DNA of 64,000 nucleotides from Peribacillus frigoritolerans (GTDB taxonomy: Bacteria; Bacillota; Bacilli; Bacillales; DSM-1321). The DNA lies in NCBI RefSeq assembly GCF_030676415.1, contig NZ_JAUUTW010000021.1:1-64000 (forward strand). The letters run 5' to 3'. Numbering within the stretch: position 1 is the stretch's first letter; each line of letters opens with the position of its first letter. The notes under the pieces are model-generated. The model was not told the origin of the DNA. It searched no databases and worked only from the letters and a program-made list of their open reading frames with translations. Positions 25,666-36,711 of the stretch are shown here, piece after piece. Both the position numbers and the translations under genes were made by a program.

Positions 25666-25760
25666 CCGTTTTTAAAGTGGCTCTGTTATATTCATTGTTG
25701 ATTTTATCAAAAAAAACGATTTTTATCGATCAGTTTGCAACAATTTACGGTCATCTGTAA

Positions 25761-27119
<1,359 letters not shown>

Positions 27120-28556
27120 TTACTTAATATTCCTAATATTATCATCCGTTTCATTATAAGAATTTATCTGATTCTTATTTCCTCGGTTTTTCATATAATA
27201 GAAGAGATAGCATAAAACAATAAAAGGTACTCCACAATACAGAGCAATTCTTTGGCTCGCATCAAAAGCAAGACCTATACAAGAAGCAAGACACAAAACA
27301 CAAGCAGCAATGGGTACAAAAGGATAAAGTGGTGTACGGAATTTTAAATTTTTAATATCTCCACCCATTTTCAAAAAATGTTTACGGAACATATATTGTG
27401 ATAAAACAATCCCTATCCAAACTACAACTACTGCAAATCCTGATATAGCCACAAGTACTACATAAACTGTATCAGGTGCAAATACACTAGATAATAGAGA
27501 TAAACAAGCTACTGCCATACTTACAGCTAAAGCATTCAATGGTACTCCATTTGACGTTACCTTTCCAAAAAATGAACTTATCATTTTTTCATTTGAAAGA
27601 GACCATAACATACGAGTAGATGCATATAGACCAGAGTTTGCTACTGAGAGTAAGGCTGTAATAATAACAAAGTTCATAATATCAGCTGCATAAGGAATTC
27701 CGATGTTGTCAAAAACCATCACAAATGGACTTTCAATGACTCCTGCTTCTTTCCAAGAGATTAACCCAGATAACACAAAAATTGCACCAACAAAGAAAAA
27801 CAATGTTCGCCAAATTACATTTCTAATAGATCTAGGAACGTCTTTTTCTGGATTTTCACTTTCTCCAGCAGCAATGCCAATAAGTTCTGTTCCTGAAAAG
27901 GCAAAATTAACGGAAATCATAGCCATAAAAACTGGAAGCAGGCCATTTGGGAAAAGACCTCCATCTACAGTGAAATTAGAAAGCATGGGGGCAGAGGCTC
28001 TATCATCCATTGGAATAAATCCAAGCATTGCAGATCCTCCAAGCACAATAAATAAGATAATAGTAATTATTTTGATACCTGAAAACCAAAATTCGGTTTC
28101 TGCAAATATTTTTACTGAAATGGAATTTAGTAAAAAAATTAGAATCGCAAAGACGGCGCTCCACATCCAAACAGAAGTGTGAGGAAACCATCTCTGCATT
28201 AATAGTCCAGAGGCAGTAAATTCGGAACCTACCGTTACCACCCAAGTAAGCCAGTACATTAAACCGATAGTAAATCCAGTAGCAGGACCGATATATTTGG
28301 TAGCGTAAGTTTGAAATGAACCTGTTACTGGCATAGCAACAGTTAGTTCGCCCAGGCATAACATGACAAGGTACATGATTAATCCGCCTACTAAGTAAGC
28401 GAGAATCGTACCTCCTGGTCCAGCTTGGCTAATTGTATATCCACTGCTCAGAAAAAGACCCGTTCCAATTACACCACCTAGCGAAATCATGAACAAATGC
28501 CTACTTTTCATTGAACGTTTCAACTGGTTTTCATTGGTATTATTTGTGTTTGGCAT
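27120..28556 (-). CDS. APC-family amino acid permease
   Basis: The 478-residue protein has 12 hydrophobic segments and the amino-acid-permease signature: [19 protein letters not shown] at the start and [17 protein letters not shown] in the sixth region. It is close in type to Bacillus YbxG/LysP/S-methylmethionine permeases and would import an amino acid with protons. It is the last gene of a same-strand cluster with an aldehyde dehydrogenase, homoserine dehydrogenase and a Cys/Met PLP enzyme, which points to homoserine, methionine or a related amino acid as substrate (inference). Confidence 0.85.
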   Translation of the reverse strand: MPNTNNTNENQLKRSMKSRHLFMISLGGVIGTGLFLSSGYTISQAGPGGTILAYLVGGLIMYLVMLCLGELTVAMPVTGSFQTYATKYIGPATGFTIGLMYWLTWVVTVGSEFTASGLLMQRWFPHTSVWMWSAVFAILIFLLNSISVKIFAETEFWFSGIKIITIILFIVLGGSAMLGFIPMDDRASAPMLSNFTVDGGLFPNGLLPVFMAMISVNFAFSGTELIGIAAGESENPEKDVPRSIRNVIWRTLFFFVGAIFVLSGLISWKEAGVIESPFVMVFDNIGIPYAADIMNFVIITALLSVANSGLYASTRMLWSLSNEKMISSFFGKVTSNGVPLNALAVSMAVACLSLLSSVFAPDTVYVVLVAISGFAVVVVWIGIVLSQYMFRKHFLKMGGDIKNLKFRTPLYPFVPIAACVLCLASCIGLAFDASQRIALYCGVPFIVLCYLFYYMKNRGNKNQINSYNETDDNIRNIK

Positions 28557-28660
28557 CTAGTCTCCTCCTCGTTATTTACTCTCTGCAAGTACTTATTTTA
28601 ATAGACAACAATATACAAAGTTTATATTTTGCAGAAAAATCAGAATCTTTAGCATAAAGA

Positions 28661-28678
28661 CTGACCTGCACAGGTCAG
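28661..28678 (-). terminator. Short hairpin after the aldehyde dehydrogenase gene
   Basis: CTGACCTG-CA-CAGGTCAG, perfect arms, with TCTTTAT following on the minus strand. It may reduce readthrough to the permease. Confidence 0.5.
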
Positions 28679-28689
28679 CCCTTATGTTA

Positions 28690-30147
28690 TCATATTGATT
28701 TATTATTAACTTTAAAACAAACAACTTTTGGTTCAGTCATTTCTTGAAGCGCAAACTTAATTCCTTCACGACCTAAACCAGAACCTTTTACACCTCCGAA
28801 AGGCATCGCATCAATGCGATAATCTGAGCTATCATTTACCATAACTCCACCTACTTCAAGTTTACGTATGGCTCTCAATGCCTTATCTAAATCACGAGTG
28901 AATATACCTGCTTGCAATCCGAAATCTACACGATTAGATTGGGAAATGGCTGTATCAAGATCAGGAACATTATAAATGGTAACAACTGGGCCAAAAACCT
29001 CTTCAGTTGCCAATTTACAATCTTCTGGTACATTAACTAAAACAGTAGGTTGATAAAAAGATCCTTCACGTTTTCCACCACAAAGCAACTTTGCACCTTT
29101 CTCAACAGCTTCATTTACCCAACTTTCAACACGTTTTGCTTCTATTTCGGAGATCATTGGTCCCATATCTGTTTCTTCTAATAATTTATCACCTACTCGA
29201 TATTGTTGAGTACGATCAATAAATTTACCAATAAAGTTATGATAAATACCTTCTTGAACATATATTCTCTGTACCCCTAAGCAATTTTGTCCTGCTGCCC
29301 AAAAGGCTCCAGAAACAGTTGATTTCACAGCTTCTTCTAAATCAGCATCTTTCAATACAATAACTGGTGAGTTTGATCCAAGCTCCATACATATTTTTTT
29401 CAAGCCTGCTTTTTGAATAATTGCTTTACCAGTGGCAAGTCCTCCTGTAAAAGAAATCATTCGTATAGCTGAATGAGTAATTAGACTATCTCCCATGTCA
29501 CTTGTATAACCGGTAATGACGGATAAAACTTTCGGTGGCAAACCGGCTTTTTCAAAAGCTTCTGCCAATAAGAGAGCACTTAATGGTGTTACGGTTGCTG
29601 GTTTTACAATAATAGCGTTCCCAGCAGCAATAGCAGGACCCACTTTATGTGCAACAAGATTTAATGGATCGTTAAAAGGTGTTATAGCTACAATAATTCC
29701 AATAGGAAAACGATAATAGTAACCTATGCGATCTTCGCTTCCTGGCATTTGATCAAACGAAATGGTTTCTCCATTAATTCTCCTTGCTTCTTCAGCACTT
29801 ATACGAAGTGTTTCAATACAACGTAGTACTTCTTTTCTTGCTTCTTTAATTGTTTTACTTCCCTCACGAGCAATAGTAGTTGCATATCTTTCCTTATTTT
29901 CAAAGATCCAGTCCGCAGCACGATGAAGAATAGCAATTCTTTCATGTGTTGACATATCTGCTGCTATTTTTACTCCTTTTTTTGCTTCTTCTATAGTATA
30001 AATGACGTCTCTTTCATTAGCAGCAGGAACTGTTGTGATTAAACTATGATCCTGTGGGTCCAAGACTTCAATGCTTTTATCACGAGATACCCATTCCCCA
30101 GCAAGAAACATCTTATTTTTATTTATTAAATTGTCAGTAAACATCAT
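28690..30147 (-). CDS. NAD(P)-dependent aldehyde dehydrogenase
   Basis: The 485-residue protein shows the aldehyde dehydrogenase fold: TPFNDPLNLVAHKVGPA, IVKPATVTPLSA, FTGGLATGK, the catalytic Glu in CMELGSNSP and catalytic Cys in AAGQNCLGVQRI, and FGPVVTI. It is of the succinate-semialdehyde/lactaldehyde-like class. In its cluster the obvious substrate candidate is aspartate semialdehyde, formed by the neighbouring homoserine dehydrogenase, giving aspartate; this is inference only. The spacing of 62 bp from hom and common orientation suggest one operon. Confidence 0.85.
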   Translation of the reverse strand: MMFTDNLINKNKMFLAGEWVSRDKSIEVLDPQDHSLITTVPAANERDVIYTIEEAKKGVKIAADMSTHERIAILHRAADWIFENKERYATTIAREGSKTIKEARKEVLRCIETLRISAEEARRINGETISFDQMPGSEDRIGYYYRFPIGIIVAITPFNDPLNLVAHKVGPAIAAGNAIIVKPATVTPLSALLLAEAFEKAGLPPKVLSVITGYTSDMGDSLITHSAIRMISFTGGLATGKAIIQKAGLKKICMELGSNSPVIVLKDADLEEAVKSTVSGAFWAAGQNCLGVQRIYVQEGIYHNFIGKFIDRTQQYRVGDKLLEETDMGPMISEIEAKRVESWVNEAVEKGAKLLCGGKREGSFYQPTVLVNVPEDCKLATEEVFGPVVTIYNVPDLDTAISQSNRVDFGLQAGIFTRDLDKALRAIRKLEVGGVMVNDSSDYRIDAMPFGGVKGSGLGREGIKFALQEMTEPKVVCFKVNNKSI

Positions 30148-30209
30148 ACAAAATCACCTCATGATAAGTAATTTTTAACTTATAACTTTAAGAATGAAAC
30201 GAATAATAA

Positions 30210-31250
30210 TTATAATTGATCACGGTTAATGTTGATTAAATCAATGAGAATCGAGAATCCTGTTTCTTTACGTCCAGCTCCCGCTCCAATTAAGGTAATT
30301 GGACCAGCTAAATCACAATCATAAGTAATAGCATTTTGTGCACCTAAAACTCCAGCTAGAGGATCTGTAAGAGGTATAGCTTCAGGTCCTACCTTTGCAA
30401 TGACTTTATCGCCATCCTTTATACATTTAGCAATTAACTTCCATCTCTTACCTTCTGATTTTGCCCACTCAATGTCCTTTTCCGTAAGATGACTAATCCC
30501 TTCACATTCTACTTCTTCTCGTTTCATTGGAATACCCATTACAATGTTAGCAAGAATGGTAGCTTTATATTGAGCATCATATCCCTCAACGTCGCTAGTA
30601 GGATCTGCCTCTGCATAACCAAGAGCTTGTGCCTCTGACAATGCATCTTGATAACTCAATCCTTCTTCCATTTTAGTTAGGATATAATTAGTTGTTCCAT
30701 TCAAAATCCCTCGTATTTCAAAAATGCTATTCCCTGCCAATGAACTCAGTGGCATTCTTAATGCTGGGGTTCCACTCATAACTGTTCCTTCAAAGCCCCA
30801 ACGAACATCATTTTTTTTTGCTAATTCAGCTAACTCTTGATAAGCTAGTGAAACCGGACCTTTATTACTCATTACTACGTTTTTTTTGCTTTCAAATGCT
30901 GCTTTACAATGATCAATGGCAGGTTGTCCTGTTTTTACATCAGTAAAGGTAATTTCAACAACAGTGTCTGCATTACTCTCACGTATTGTTCGAAAACTAT
31001 CCCACCCTCTTACCAAGCTAGGGGTCTCAGGGTAACTATCTAATTTTCCTGTTTCCTTTACAGCTTGTAACGCTAAAGAAAGATCCAACCCCTTAGGATC
31101 ATAAAGGGAACCTTTCATAACATCAGAAATAGCAACGATTTTTGCATCAAAGTTAAACCCACTACGTAGTGACTCACTTTTATCTTGTAAAATTTCAGCT
31201 AACCCTTGACCAACTACACCAAATCCAAGTAATGCTATCTTATGTGTCAT
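30210..31250 (-). CDS. hom: Homoserine dehydrogenase without ACT domain
   Basis: The 346-residue protein has the N-terminal Rossmann motif IALLGFGVVGQGLAEI, the catalytic core with NKGPV, and LNGTTNYILTKMEEG and AEADPTSDVEGYDA, where the Lys/Asp residues of the active site lie. Biosynthetic Hom of Bacillus is about 430 residues with a C-terminal ACT domain for threonine feedback; this one stops before that. Lack of feedback control and the company of catabolic-looking genes suggest it may oxidise homoserine to aspartate semialdehyde. It follows the PLP enzyme gene by 37 bp. Confidence 0.88.
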   Translation of the reverse strand: MTHKIALLGFGVVGQGLAEILQDKSESLRSGFNFDAKIVAISDVMKGSLYDPKGLDLSLALQAVKETGKLDSYPETPSLVRGWDSFRTIRESNADTVVEITFTDVKTGQPAIDHCKAAFESKKNVVMSNKGPVSLAYQELAELAKKNDVRWGFEGTVMSGTPALRMPLSSLAGNSIFEIRGILNGTTNYILTKMEEGLSYQDALSEAQALGYAEADPTSDVEGYDAQYKATILANIVMGIPMKREEVECEGISHLTEKDIEWAKSEGKRWKLIAKCIKDGDKVIAKVGPEAIPLTDPLAGVLGAQNAITYDCDLAGPITLIGAGAGRKETGFSILIDLININRDQL

Positions 31251-31287
31251 ATTTCAATACCTCTTCCATTAGTAATATTTTATACTT

Positions 31288-32505
31288 TCAACTACAGCTA
31301 ACAGGGTAATTGGATTCTAAGTAAGAAAAAGCTTGCTCTAAATCTGCTATAAGATCTTCTGTATCTTCGATACCTACAGAGATACGAACTAAACCTTCTG
31401 GGATACCAAGGGCTTTACGCTCTTCAATAGTACATTCAACATGGCTAGTCGTTCTTGCAGGCCCATATATAGTTTCAACGGCTCCAAGGTTTCCAGCTTT
31501 GTTTGCATATTTTAATTTTGATAATAAAATTTTGATAGCTTTCATTTCATCTTTTAATACAAAACTTAATATCCCACCGAACCCTTTCATTTGTTTCTTT
31601 GCGATATCATGATGTGGATGCGCTTCCAATCCCGGGTAATAAACTGCGTCAACAAGCTTTTTCTTTTGAAGATACTTTGCAATTTCCATTGCACTTTTTT
31701 CTTGTTGCCGTACACGAAGCTTTAACGTTTTCATCCCTCTTAGAATAAGGTAGGCAGACCATGGGTCCATAGTTGCTCCATTAATTTCACGATAATGATA
31801 GACTTTTTTCATTAATTTTTTAGAGCCACATACTATGCCACCTAATGCATCTGCATGTCCACTTAAAAATTTAGTTGCACTATGGACTACAATATCAACT
31901 CCTAATTGAAGAGGATTTTGATTAATTGGAGTAGCAAACGTATTATCTATGATAACTAATGCACCCACTGATTTTCCGACTCTCGCTATCCTCTCAATAT
32001 CAGTAACTTTCATAGTAGGGTTAGTAGGAGACTCTAAATATAGCACTTTACACCCTTTGACCACTTCAGCTTCAATTTCTTTATGGTTTCCGGTATTACA
32101 CAATGTTACATCGACATCAAGATTGGACAAGAATTCAGTAAAAATTTTATTGGTTCCTCCATAAGTATCTTTGACTGATACAACCCGATCTCCTGGTCTT
32201 AGAAATGTATATAATGTACTACTAATAGCAGCCATTCCTGATGAAAAACCTACAGCTTTCTCTGCCCCCTCGAGTATCCTTACTTTTTCTTCCAGAGCTT
32301 GAACAGTTGGATTTGCCATTCGATTATAGGTATAACCAGGTTTATTTCCAAGGGCAACTTCTTGCCATTCGTCTACGTCATCGTAATTGTAGGCTACACT
32401 AAGAACTACAGGAACTTGGGTTGCATTATAAGCAAGAGATTCTTTTTCTCCTGCCCATACCGCTTTTGTTCCATCTTGCACATCTTTAAAGTTATTCTCA
32501 CTCAT
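31288..32505 (-). CDS. Cys/Met-metabolism PLP enzyme (cystathionine gamma-synthase/methionine gamma-lyase type)
   Basis: The 405-residue product is a fold-type I PLP enzyme of the Cys/Met family: YNRMANPTVQALEEKV, GFSSGMAAIS, the PLP Asp in IIDNTFATP and the Schiff-base Lys in VHSATKFLSGH. It could perform gamma-elimination of methionine or homoserine to 2-oxobutyrate, or a gamma-replacement. The ATG at 32505 with GAGGTGAG upstream is the real start; the frame open to 32622 has no binding site. It is the first gene of the operon, divergent from the GntR regulator. Confidence 0.87.
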   Translation of the reverse strand: MSENNFKDVQDGTKAVWAGEKESLAYNATQVPVVLSVAYNYDDVDEWQEVALGNKPGYTYNRMANPTVQALEEKVRILEGAEKAVGFSSGMAAISSTLYTFLRPGDRVVSVKDTYGGTNKIFTEFLSNLDVDVTLCNTGNHKEIEAEVVKGCKVLYLESPTNPTMKVTDIERIARVGKSVGALVIIDNTFATPINQNPLQLGVDIVVHSATKFLSGHADALGGIVCGSKKLMKKVYHYREINGATMDPWSAYLILRGMKTLKLRVRQQEKSAMEIAKYLQKKKLVDAVYYPGLEAHPHHDIAKKQMKGFGGILSFVLKDEMKAIKILLSKLKYANKAGNLGAVETIYGPARTTSHVECTIEERKALGIPEGLVRISVGIEDTEDLIADLEQAFSYLESNYPVSCS

Positions 32506-32567
32506 ATTTTTCTCACCTCTAATTTTATAAATTTGTAAAAATGGTCTTGTTGAAACTTGAATTTTAT

Positions 32568-33012
32568 TTTGTATATAATATATTGTATATTTTATACTCC
32601 AAAAAAAATCCCCCTTCCACATTACAGTTTTTACCTAATGTTTTCTTGGGTTTATTTCTTAACATTAAGGTATCTAATACAAATAGTTTAAAAAACTTAA
32701 AACAAATGAAGAAAATATACTTTATATTGTATATTGTATATAGTACAGAATAGTCAGAAAACATTTTACATATCGAATTATACAATTAACTTATCTATTT
32801 TTCAATGCTTTATTATTTTATTCTTAAAAATTCTTTAAACTGCCTTATTTCTAATACCATAAGACTTAAAACAACAATTCATAAATAAAAATGGAAGCAG
32901 GAGTCGGTTTATATCTTAAATATCATAATAAATAATAGAGATATTGAAGTCTGTAAAAGATGGTGCTAATATTAAAGACAAGAATTTCTAATTATATATT
33001 GTATACTATATA
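32568..33012. promoter_or_regulatory. Divergent regulatory region with TATTGTATA motifs
   Basis: TTGTATA-type motifs cluster in three places: 32570-32595, 32722-32755 and 32993-33012, the last as ATTGTATACTATATAAT next to the gntR start region. GTATAC-centred dyads are typical FadR-subfamily GntR sites. Both promoters (operon minus, gntR plus) are flanked. Confidence 0.5.
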
Positions 33013-33042
33013 ATATTAATTTTTAGCTTAGGAGGAAACGCT

Positions 33043-33687
33043 ATCAAAAATAGATATCAATCATTAAAAGATCTCGTATATGATTATATAACTGAAAGAA
33101 TTCAGAACGGAACCTTACTTCCTAAGCATAAGATAAATGAATCGGTATTATGCGAAAAATTAGGAGTAAGTAGAACGCCTGTAAGAGAAGCTTTGATACA
33201 ACTAGCTTCAGACAATTTGCTCGAGTATCTTCCTAGAAAAGGATTTATTGTTAAAGAACTTGATACCAAAAAAAAGCTAGATGTTTTTCGAATTGTTAGT
33301 GTATTGGATTCTTTAGCAGCCTCATTATCTTTAGAGCATATCACAGAAAGTGATATTGAACGTATGGAAGATTTGGTTAAGAAAATTGAATTTTCAATTT
33401 CAACAAAAAACTATTTAGATTATCAAAAATACCAAAATCAATTCCATAAAGTATATATTGATAAATGCAATAATCCTACATTAATAGATCTTCTTGATTC
33501 TTTACAAAATAGTTTTGTTAGACAAATTTATTTAAGTAATAATGAAGAAAAGCTTTTTGCCGTATTAGAGCAAATGAATGAAGATCATAAAGAAATTACC
33601 AATTATTTTAAAAAAAGAGATAAAGAGAATTTAGAGCAACTTATTAAGAATAAACATTGGGAAATAACTCATTTAGATATGATATAG
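33043..33687 (+). CDS. GntR-family (FadR-type) regulator with apparent ATC start
   Basis: The 214-residue protein has the GntR winged helix from the very start: YQSLKDLVYDYITERIQNG, INESVLCEKLGVSRTPVREAL, YLPRKGFIVKEL, followed by an all-alpha FCD-type ligand domain (LEHITESDIERMEDLV, QNQFHKVYIDKCNNP). GGAGG (33031-33035) is followed seven bases later by ATC at 33043, exactly where the family start codon belongs; no ATG, GTG or TTG in frame lies nearby, and the first in-frame ATG-like start (33193) would delete the helix-turn-helix. Either the start is non-canonical and weak or an ATG was mutated. It is divergent from the hom operon and probably regulates it. Confidence 0.75.
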   Translation: MKNRYQSLKDLVYDYITERIQNGTLLPKHKINESVLCEKLGVSRTPVREALIQLASDNLLEYLPRKGFIVKELDTKKKLDVFRIVSVLDSLAASLSLEHITESDIERMEDLVKKIEFSISTKNYLDYQKYQNQFHKVYIDKCNNPTLIDLLDSLQNSFVRQIYLSNNEEKLFAVLEQMNEDHKEITNYFKKRDKENLEQLIKNKHWEITHLDMI

Positions 33688-33938
33688 TTCATAGTTAACA
33701 TAAGCTAACTTATAGGAAATAAAATACGAAAATGCCCTTTCTTCTTCTATGAACTGTTCTGTGATACCCAATCCTAATTACACGTAGTTTTCTCCAATTA
33801 TTTTGTTTTTAATGTAAACCAACAAATGTTGCTAATAACTTGTAATAAAAAGAAAAAGCTTGTTTTGAAAAAAGATTGATCAAAGTTTTCTTCTAAAGGT
33901 TTATTTTTCGTGACTGGTTTAATTAGAAAATCTTCAAG
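33688..33938. other. Intergenic, fragments of the IS1182-type hairpin
   Basis: CTTGTTTTGAAAAAAGATTG and ATCAAAG at 33858-33886 resemble the middle of the hairpin element (34535). Nothing else recognised. Confidence 0.3.
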
Positions 33939-34355
33939 GTGATATATCTTGGTATGGCATCTCCAATGAATTCGAAAAGTATCTTAATTTCAACAAATGC
34001 TTTATTGACAGCTGTTGTTATCGGGATTCTTCCGTTTTTTCATAGTATCATTTTCACTGTTGCCTTAATGACTCTTGCCATCTGCTTTATTTCATCAATT
34101 ACAGGTGGTGCTTGGGCCCTTGCTGGGGACGTTTCACCTACTTCGATTAAGGCATCTGCTAGTGCAATTATGAGTTTTCGTGGTTACTTTGGCGGTGCAT
34201 TCACCCCGGTTGTATCAGGTATGATTGTGGACACAACCGGTTCTTATACGTTAGCATTTATTTCAGGTGGAATTATTGCCAGATGTGCGGCTCTTTGTTT
34301 TTGGGGCAATGTGAAAAAGCCTATTGAGGCAGAACAAACTTCAGATGATTCTTGA
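33939..34355 (+). pseudogene. C-terminal part of an MFS transporter
   Basis: The 138-codon frame is the last third of a major-facilitator protein (anion:cation symporter type): LLTAVVIGILPFFHS, GGAWALAGDVSPTSIKASAS and FRGYFGGAFTPVVSGMIVD with four hydrophobic helices. The N-terminal eight helices are absent; upstream is only hairpin-element debris. No usable start codon with ribosome binding site. Confidence 0.75.
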
Positions 34356-34534
34356 TAAGAATGTTCATTTTATTTGTAATCACTTACAACAATGGGGCGG
34401 AAACCAAAGATCATATTATAAAGTATGGATTAAACCAGCATATTTTCCCGTGCCTATCACCCCACCTCTTTATCCTACTAGTAATTCAATCAAACTCACC
34501 CTTTTTAGGGTATTTTTTTAAAACTAGAAACCTT

Positions 34535-34665
34535 GATAAATGAATAAATAGAAAGGGCATGTTTTGAAAAAAAGATTGATCAAAACATGCCCTTATACTA
34601 TTTAATTGAATTATTCTTTTATAAAAAAGATTGATCAATTTTGTGTCCCATAATGAACTAAACCA
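34535..34665. mobile_element. IS1182-derived hairpin element, copy 2
   Basis: CTTGATAAATGAATAAATAG, stem AAGGGCATGTTTTGA (34553-34567)/TCAAAACATGCCCTT (34580-34594), then TTCTTTTATAAAAAAGATTG. Follows the MFS remnant. Confidence 0.65.
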
Positions 34666-34792
34666 GCTAATAGGATGTCAATATCTTTCTCTAATATTTT
34701 CATTTCCCTTATGATATACTATTTTTGGCCATCTCAAATAACCCTCCAAAACCCTTTTGGAAGGATTTTTCTCTGTTTCACAAAACCGTTAA

Positions 34793-35620
34793 TTAGGCTA
34801 AATCTAGGAACGTTTCTTTTCTGCTTAATAAAGCATAAATCCAATGAAGCAACTTATTCATACAGGCAACGATTGACACTTTGGCAGGTTTTCCTTCTGA
34901 TTTTTTCTTATCATAGAATGTTTTAAGCTTTTTGTTCCTTGAACTTCTTATGCCGCAAAGTACGGCAAGATACAGAGAATGACGTAGTCTGCTCGAACCT
35001 CTTTTTGTCATACGATTAATGGTTGCCGTAAACTTTCCCGATGAGTGAACACTTGGATCTACTCCAGCGAAGGCAACCAGTTTTTTCGGGTGATTAAACC
35101 GATCGATTTCACCAATTTCAGAGATAATCGTGGCTGCGATTTTTTCTCCGATACCGGGAATCGATTGGATGATCTTATATTCTTCTAGTTCATTTGCCAG
35201 GGTCACTATACGATCTTCCAAATCAGAAAGGTGTCCCTGGTAATGAAAAAGCAACTCAATATACATACGAAGATTGATTACGTGACTTTCATACACGCTT
35301 TTTTGAAATGGATTTCGAGATGCGGAATCCATTATTTTTTTGCTTTTTCCCTTGCCCATTCACCCGATCGGTTTGAACAGAACTCTATAACACTCTCTTT
35401 CTCCGGCTGTTAATACCGCCTCTGAAGGAGGATATTCCTTTAACATCAATAAAGAAACCTTCGAATATAGATCTCCAAAAACCTTCCGGTATTCAGGAAA
35501 CACTTGATCTAAAATGGTGTGAAACTGAAGTTTAGCTTCCACATACATATTCGTTACGATTTCCTGTTGTCTGGACAAATTCCAAAGGTCTAATAGCTGA
35601 ATTCCTCTAATTTACTGGGC
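34793..35620 (-). pseudogene. IS110-family transposase remnant
   Basis: Minus-strand pieces: LDLWNLSRQQEIVTNMY, LDQVFPEYRKVFGDLYS, then after shifts SGEWAREKAKK, MDSASRNPFQKSVYES, SIPGIGEKIAATIISEIG and FAGVDPSVHSSGKF, KRGSSRLRHSLYLA, which is the C-terminal tnp_20 domain with its Ser region. At least two frameshifts (near 35365 and in the A-run near 35345) and loss of the N-terminal DEDD domain show it is dead. It is a different element from the one at 47144. Confidence 0.85.
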
Positions 35621-35669
35621 TCCTGCTGATATTCCGACGGTCAATAACTGCTTCAACAATAGAGATAAA

Positions 35670-36203
35670 TTACTTACTTACTTTTAAAAGAAACTGATCG
35701 ATACGTTCTTTTTGCCGTAAGTGGTGCCGGAAATGCATTTCGATTAGCTGAAAATATTCCTCTGCATTTAAATATCCCATTCTCCTGTGCTGAACTTTCT
35801 GGCTGGCCGGAATGTCAGAGAGCTTTCTTTCTATCTCTTGCATTTTCTCAATGATTTGAAGCAGTCCTTCCTTTACTTCTTCTTTGCCTGTAGGATTTGG
35901 CGGTGTGAAATCCGGTGTATCCGGACCTTTTAACCTGATTGGAGGAAACGTCCCTTCTTTGAAAATCGTTTCCCCTATTTCTGTTTTTTTACCGCCATCG
36001 GAAGTAGTGCCATCAACACATTGCTCAATGGCTTTCAAATGAAGATGAAGGGTGCTCTTTATTAAATGATTGTACATTTGTCCTAATGACCATTCATCCT
36101 CAGAAGGCTTTCTCGTAAACTCATCCAGCGAATATTTACTTAACTCTTCAATATAGTATGTAGACACCTGTTCGAATCGCTTCAATACCTCTTTTGTATC
36201 CAA
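35670..36203 (-). CDS. DinB-family protein
   Basis: The 177-residue protein is a four-helix DinB/DUF664-type fold: EEWSLGQM-like segment SEDEWSLGQMYNHLIKS near residue 37 and HFRHHLRQKERID at the end, which together give the His metal site of the family. Members include bacillithiol- or thiol-dependent transferases; many are uncharacterised. The ATG at 36203 lies 255 bp downstream of an AAACGGTA repeat array (36458-36530). Confidence 0.85.
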   Translation of the reverse strand: MDTKEVLKRFEQVSTYYIEELSKYSLDEFTRKPSEDEWSLGQMYNHLIKSTLHLHLKAIEQCVDGTTSDGGKKTEIGETIFKEGTFPPIRLKGPDTPDFTPPNPTGKEEVKEGLLQIIEKMQEIERKLSDIPASQKVQHRRMGYLNAEEYFQLIEMHFRHHLRQKERIDQFLLKVSK

Positions 36204-36457
36204 TAGATCTCCCGCTTTCTTTATAATTTTCTTTCTCCTTAATGTTGAGTAGTGCGTCCCAATGCTAAACTAAATAACATCTTATGACATTAACTTCGAC
36301 TCACTTACAAATAATCCCTTCTCTTTATTTAAGAAAATGGCCCTTTAACGGAAAAACTTATTGTCACTCAACAGTTCCTTAATCGATCTTTCAATTCAGA
36401 TGTTCTTTTTCCTTTTCACTATAAAAACACCCCTTTAGTTAACCAATCCAAAGGAAT

Positions 36458-36530
36458 AAAACGGTGGCATTTTTTAGCAAACGGTATAATTTTATTTTAA
36501 ACGGTACATCTTTTTAATAAACGGTACGAC
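36458..36530. repeat. Four direct repeats AAACGGT(A) at 20-21 bp spacing
   Basis: AAACGGT starts at 36458, 36479, 36499 and 36519, each followed by a T-rich spacer. The spacing equals about two helical turns, so a protein bound to all four would face one side of the DNA. It lies between the glycosyltransferase gene and the DinB gene. The rest of 36204-36711 shows nothing else. Confidence 0.55.
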
Positions 36531-36711
36531 TTTTATTTCAAATCCACACCTAAGGATCAAATGAATTCCCTATACAAATCTAGTTAACATAATGAAACGT
36601 TATAGGAAATGAAATAGGATCTTCATCGAAGAGACCTGTTACTTCGATAATCTCTTCTAGGAGTGATACAGAGTCAATCGACCATTTTTCTGACTGTACC
36701 CCTTATATGCC

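Noticed and set aside
36458-36530. CRISPR array
   Set aside because: The repeat unit is only 7-8 bases, spacers are uniform T-rich and no cas gene is present.
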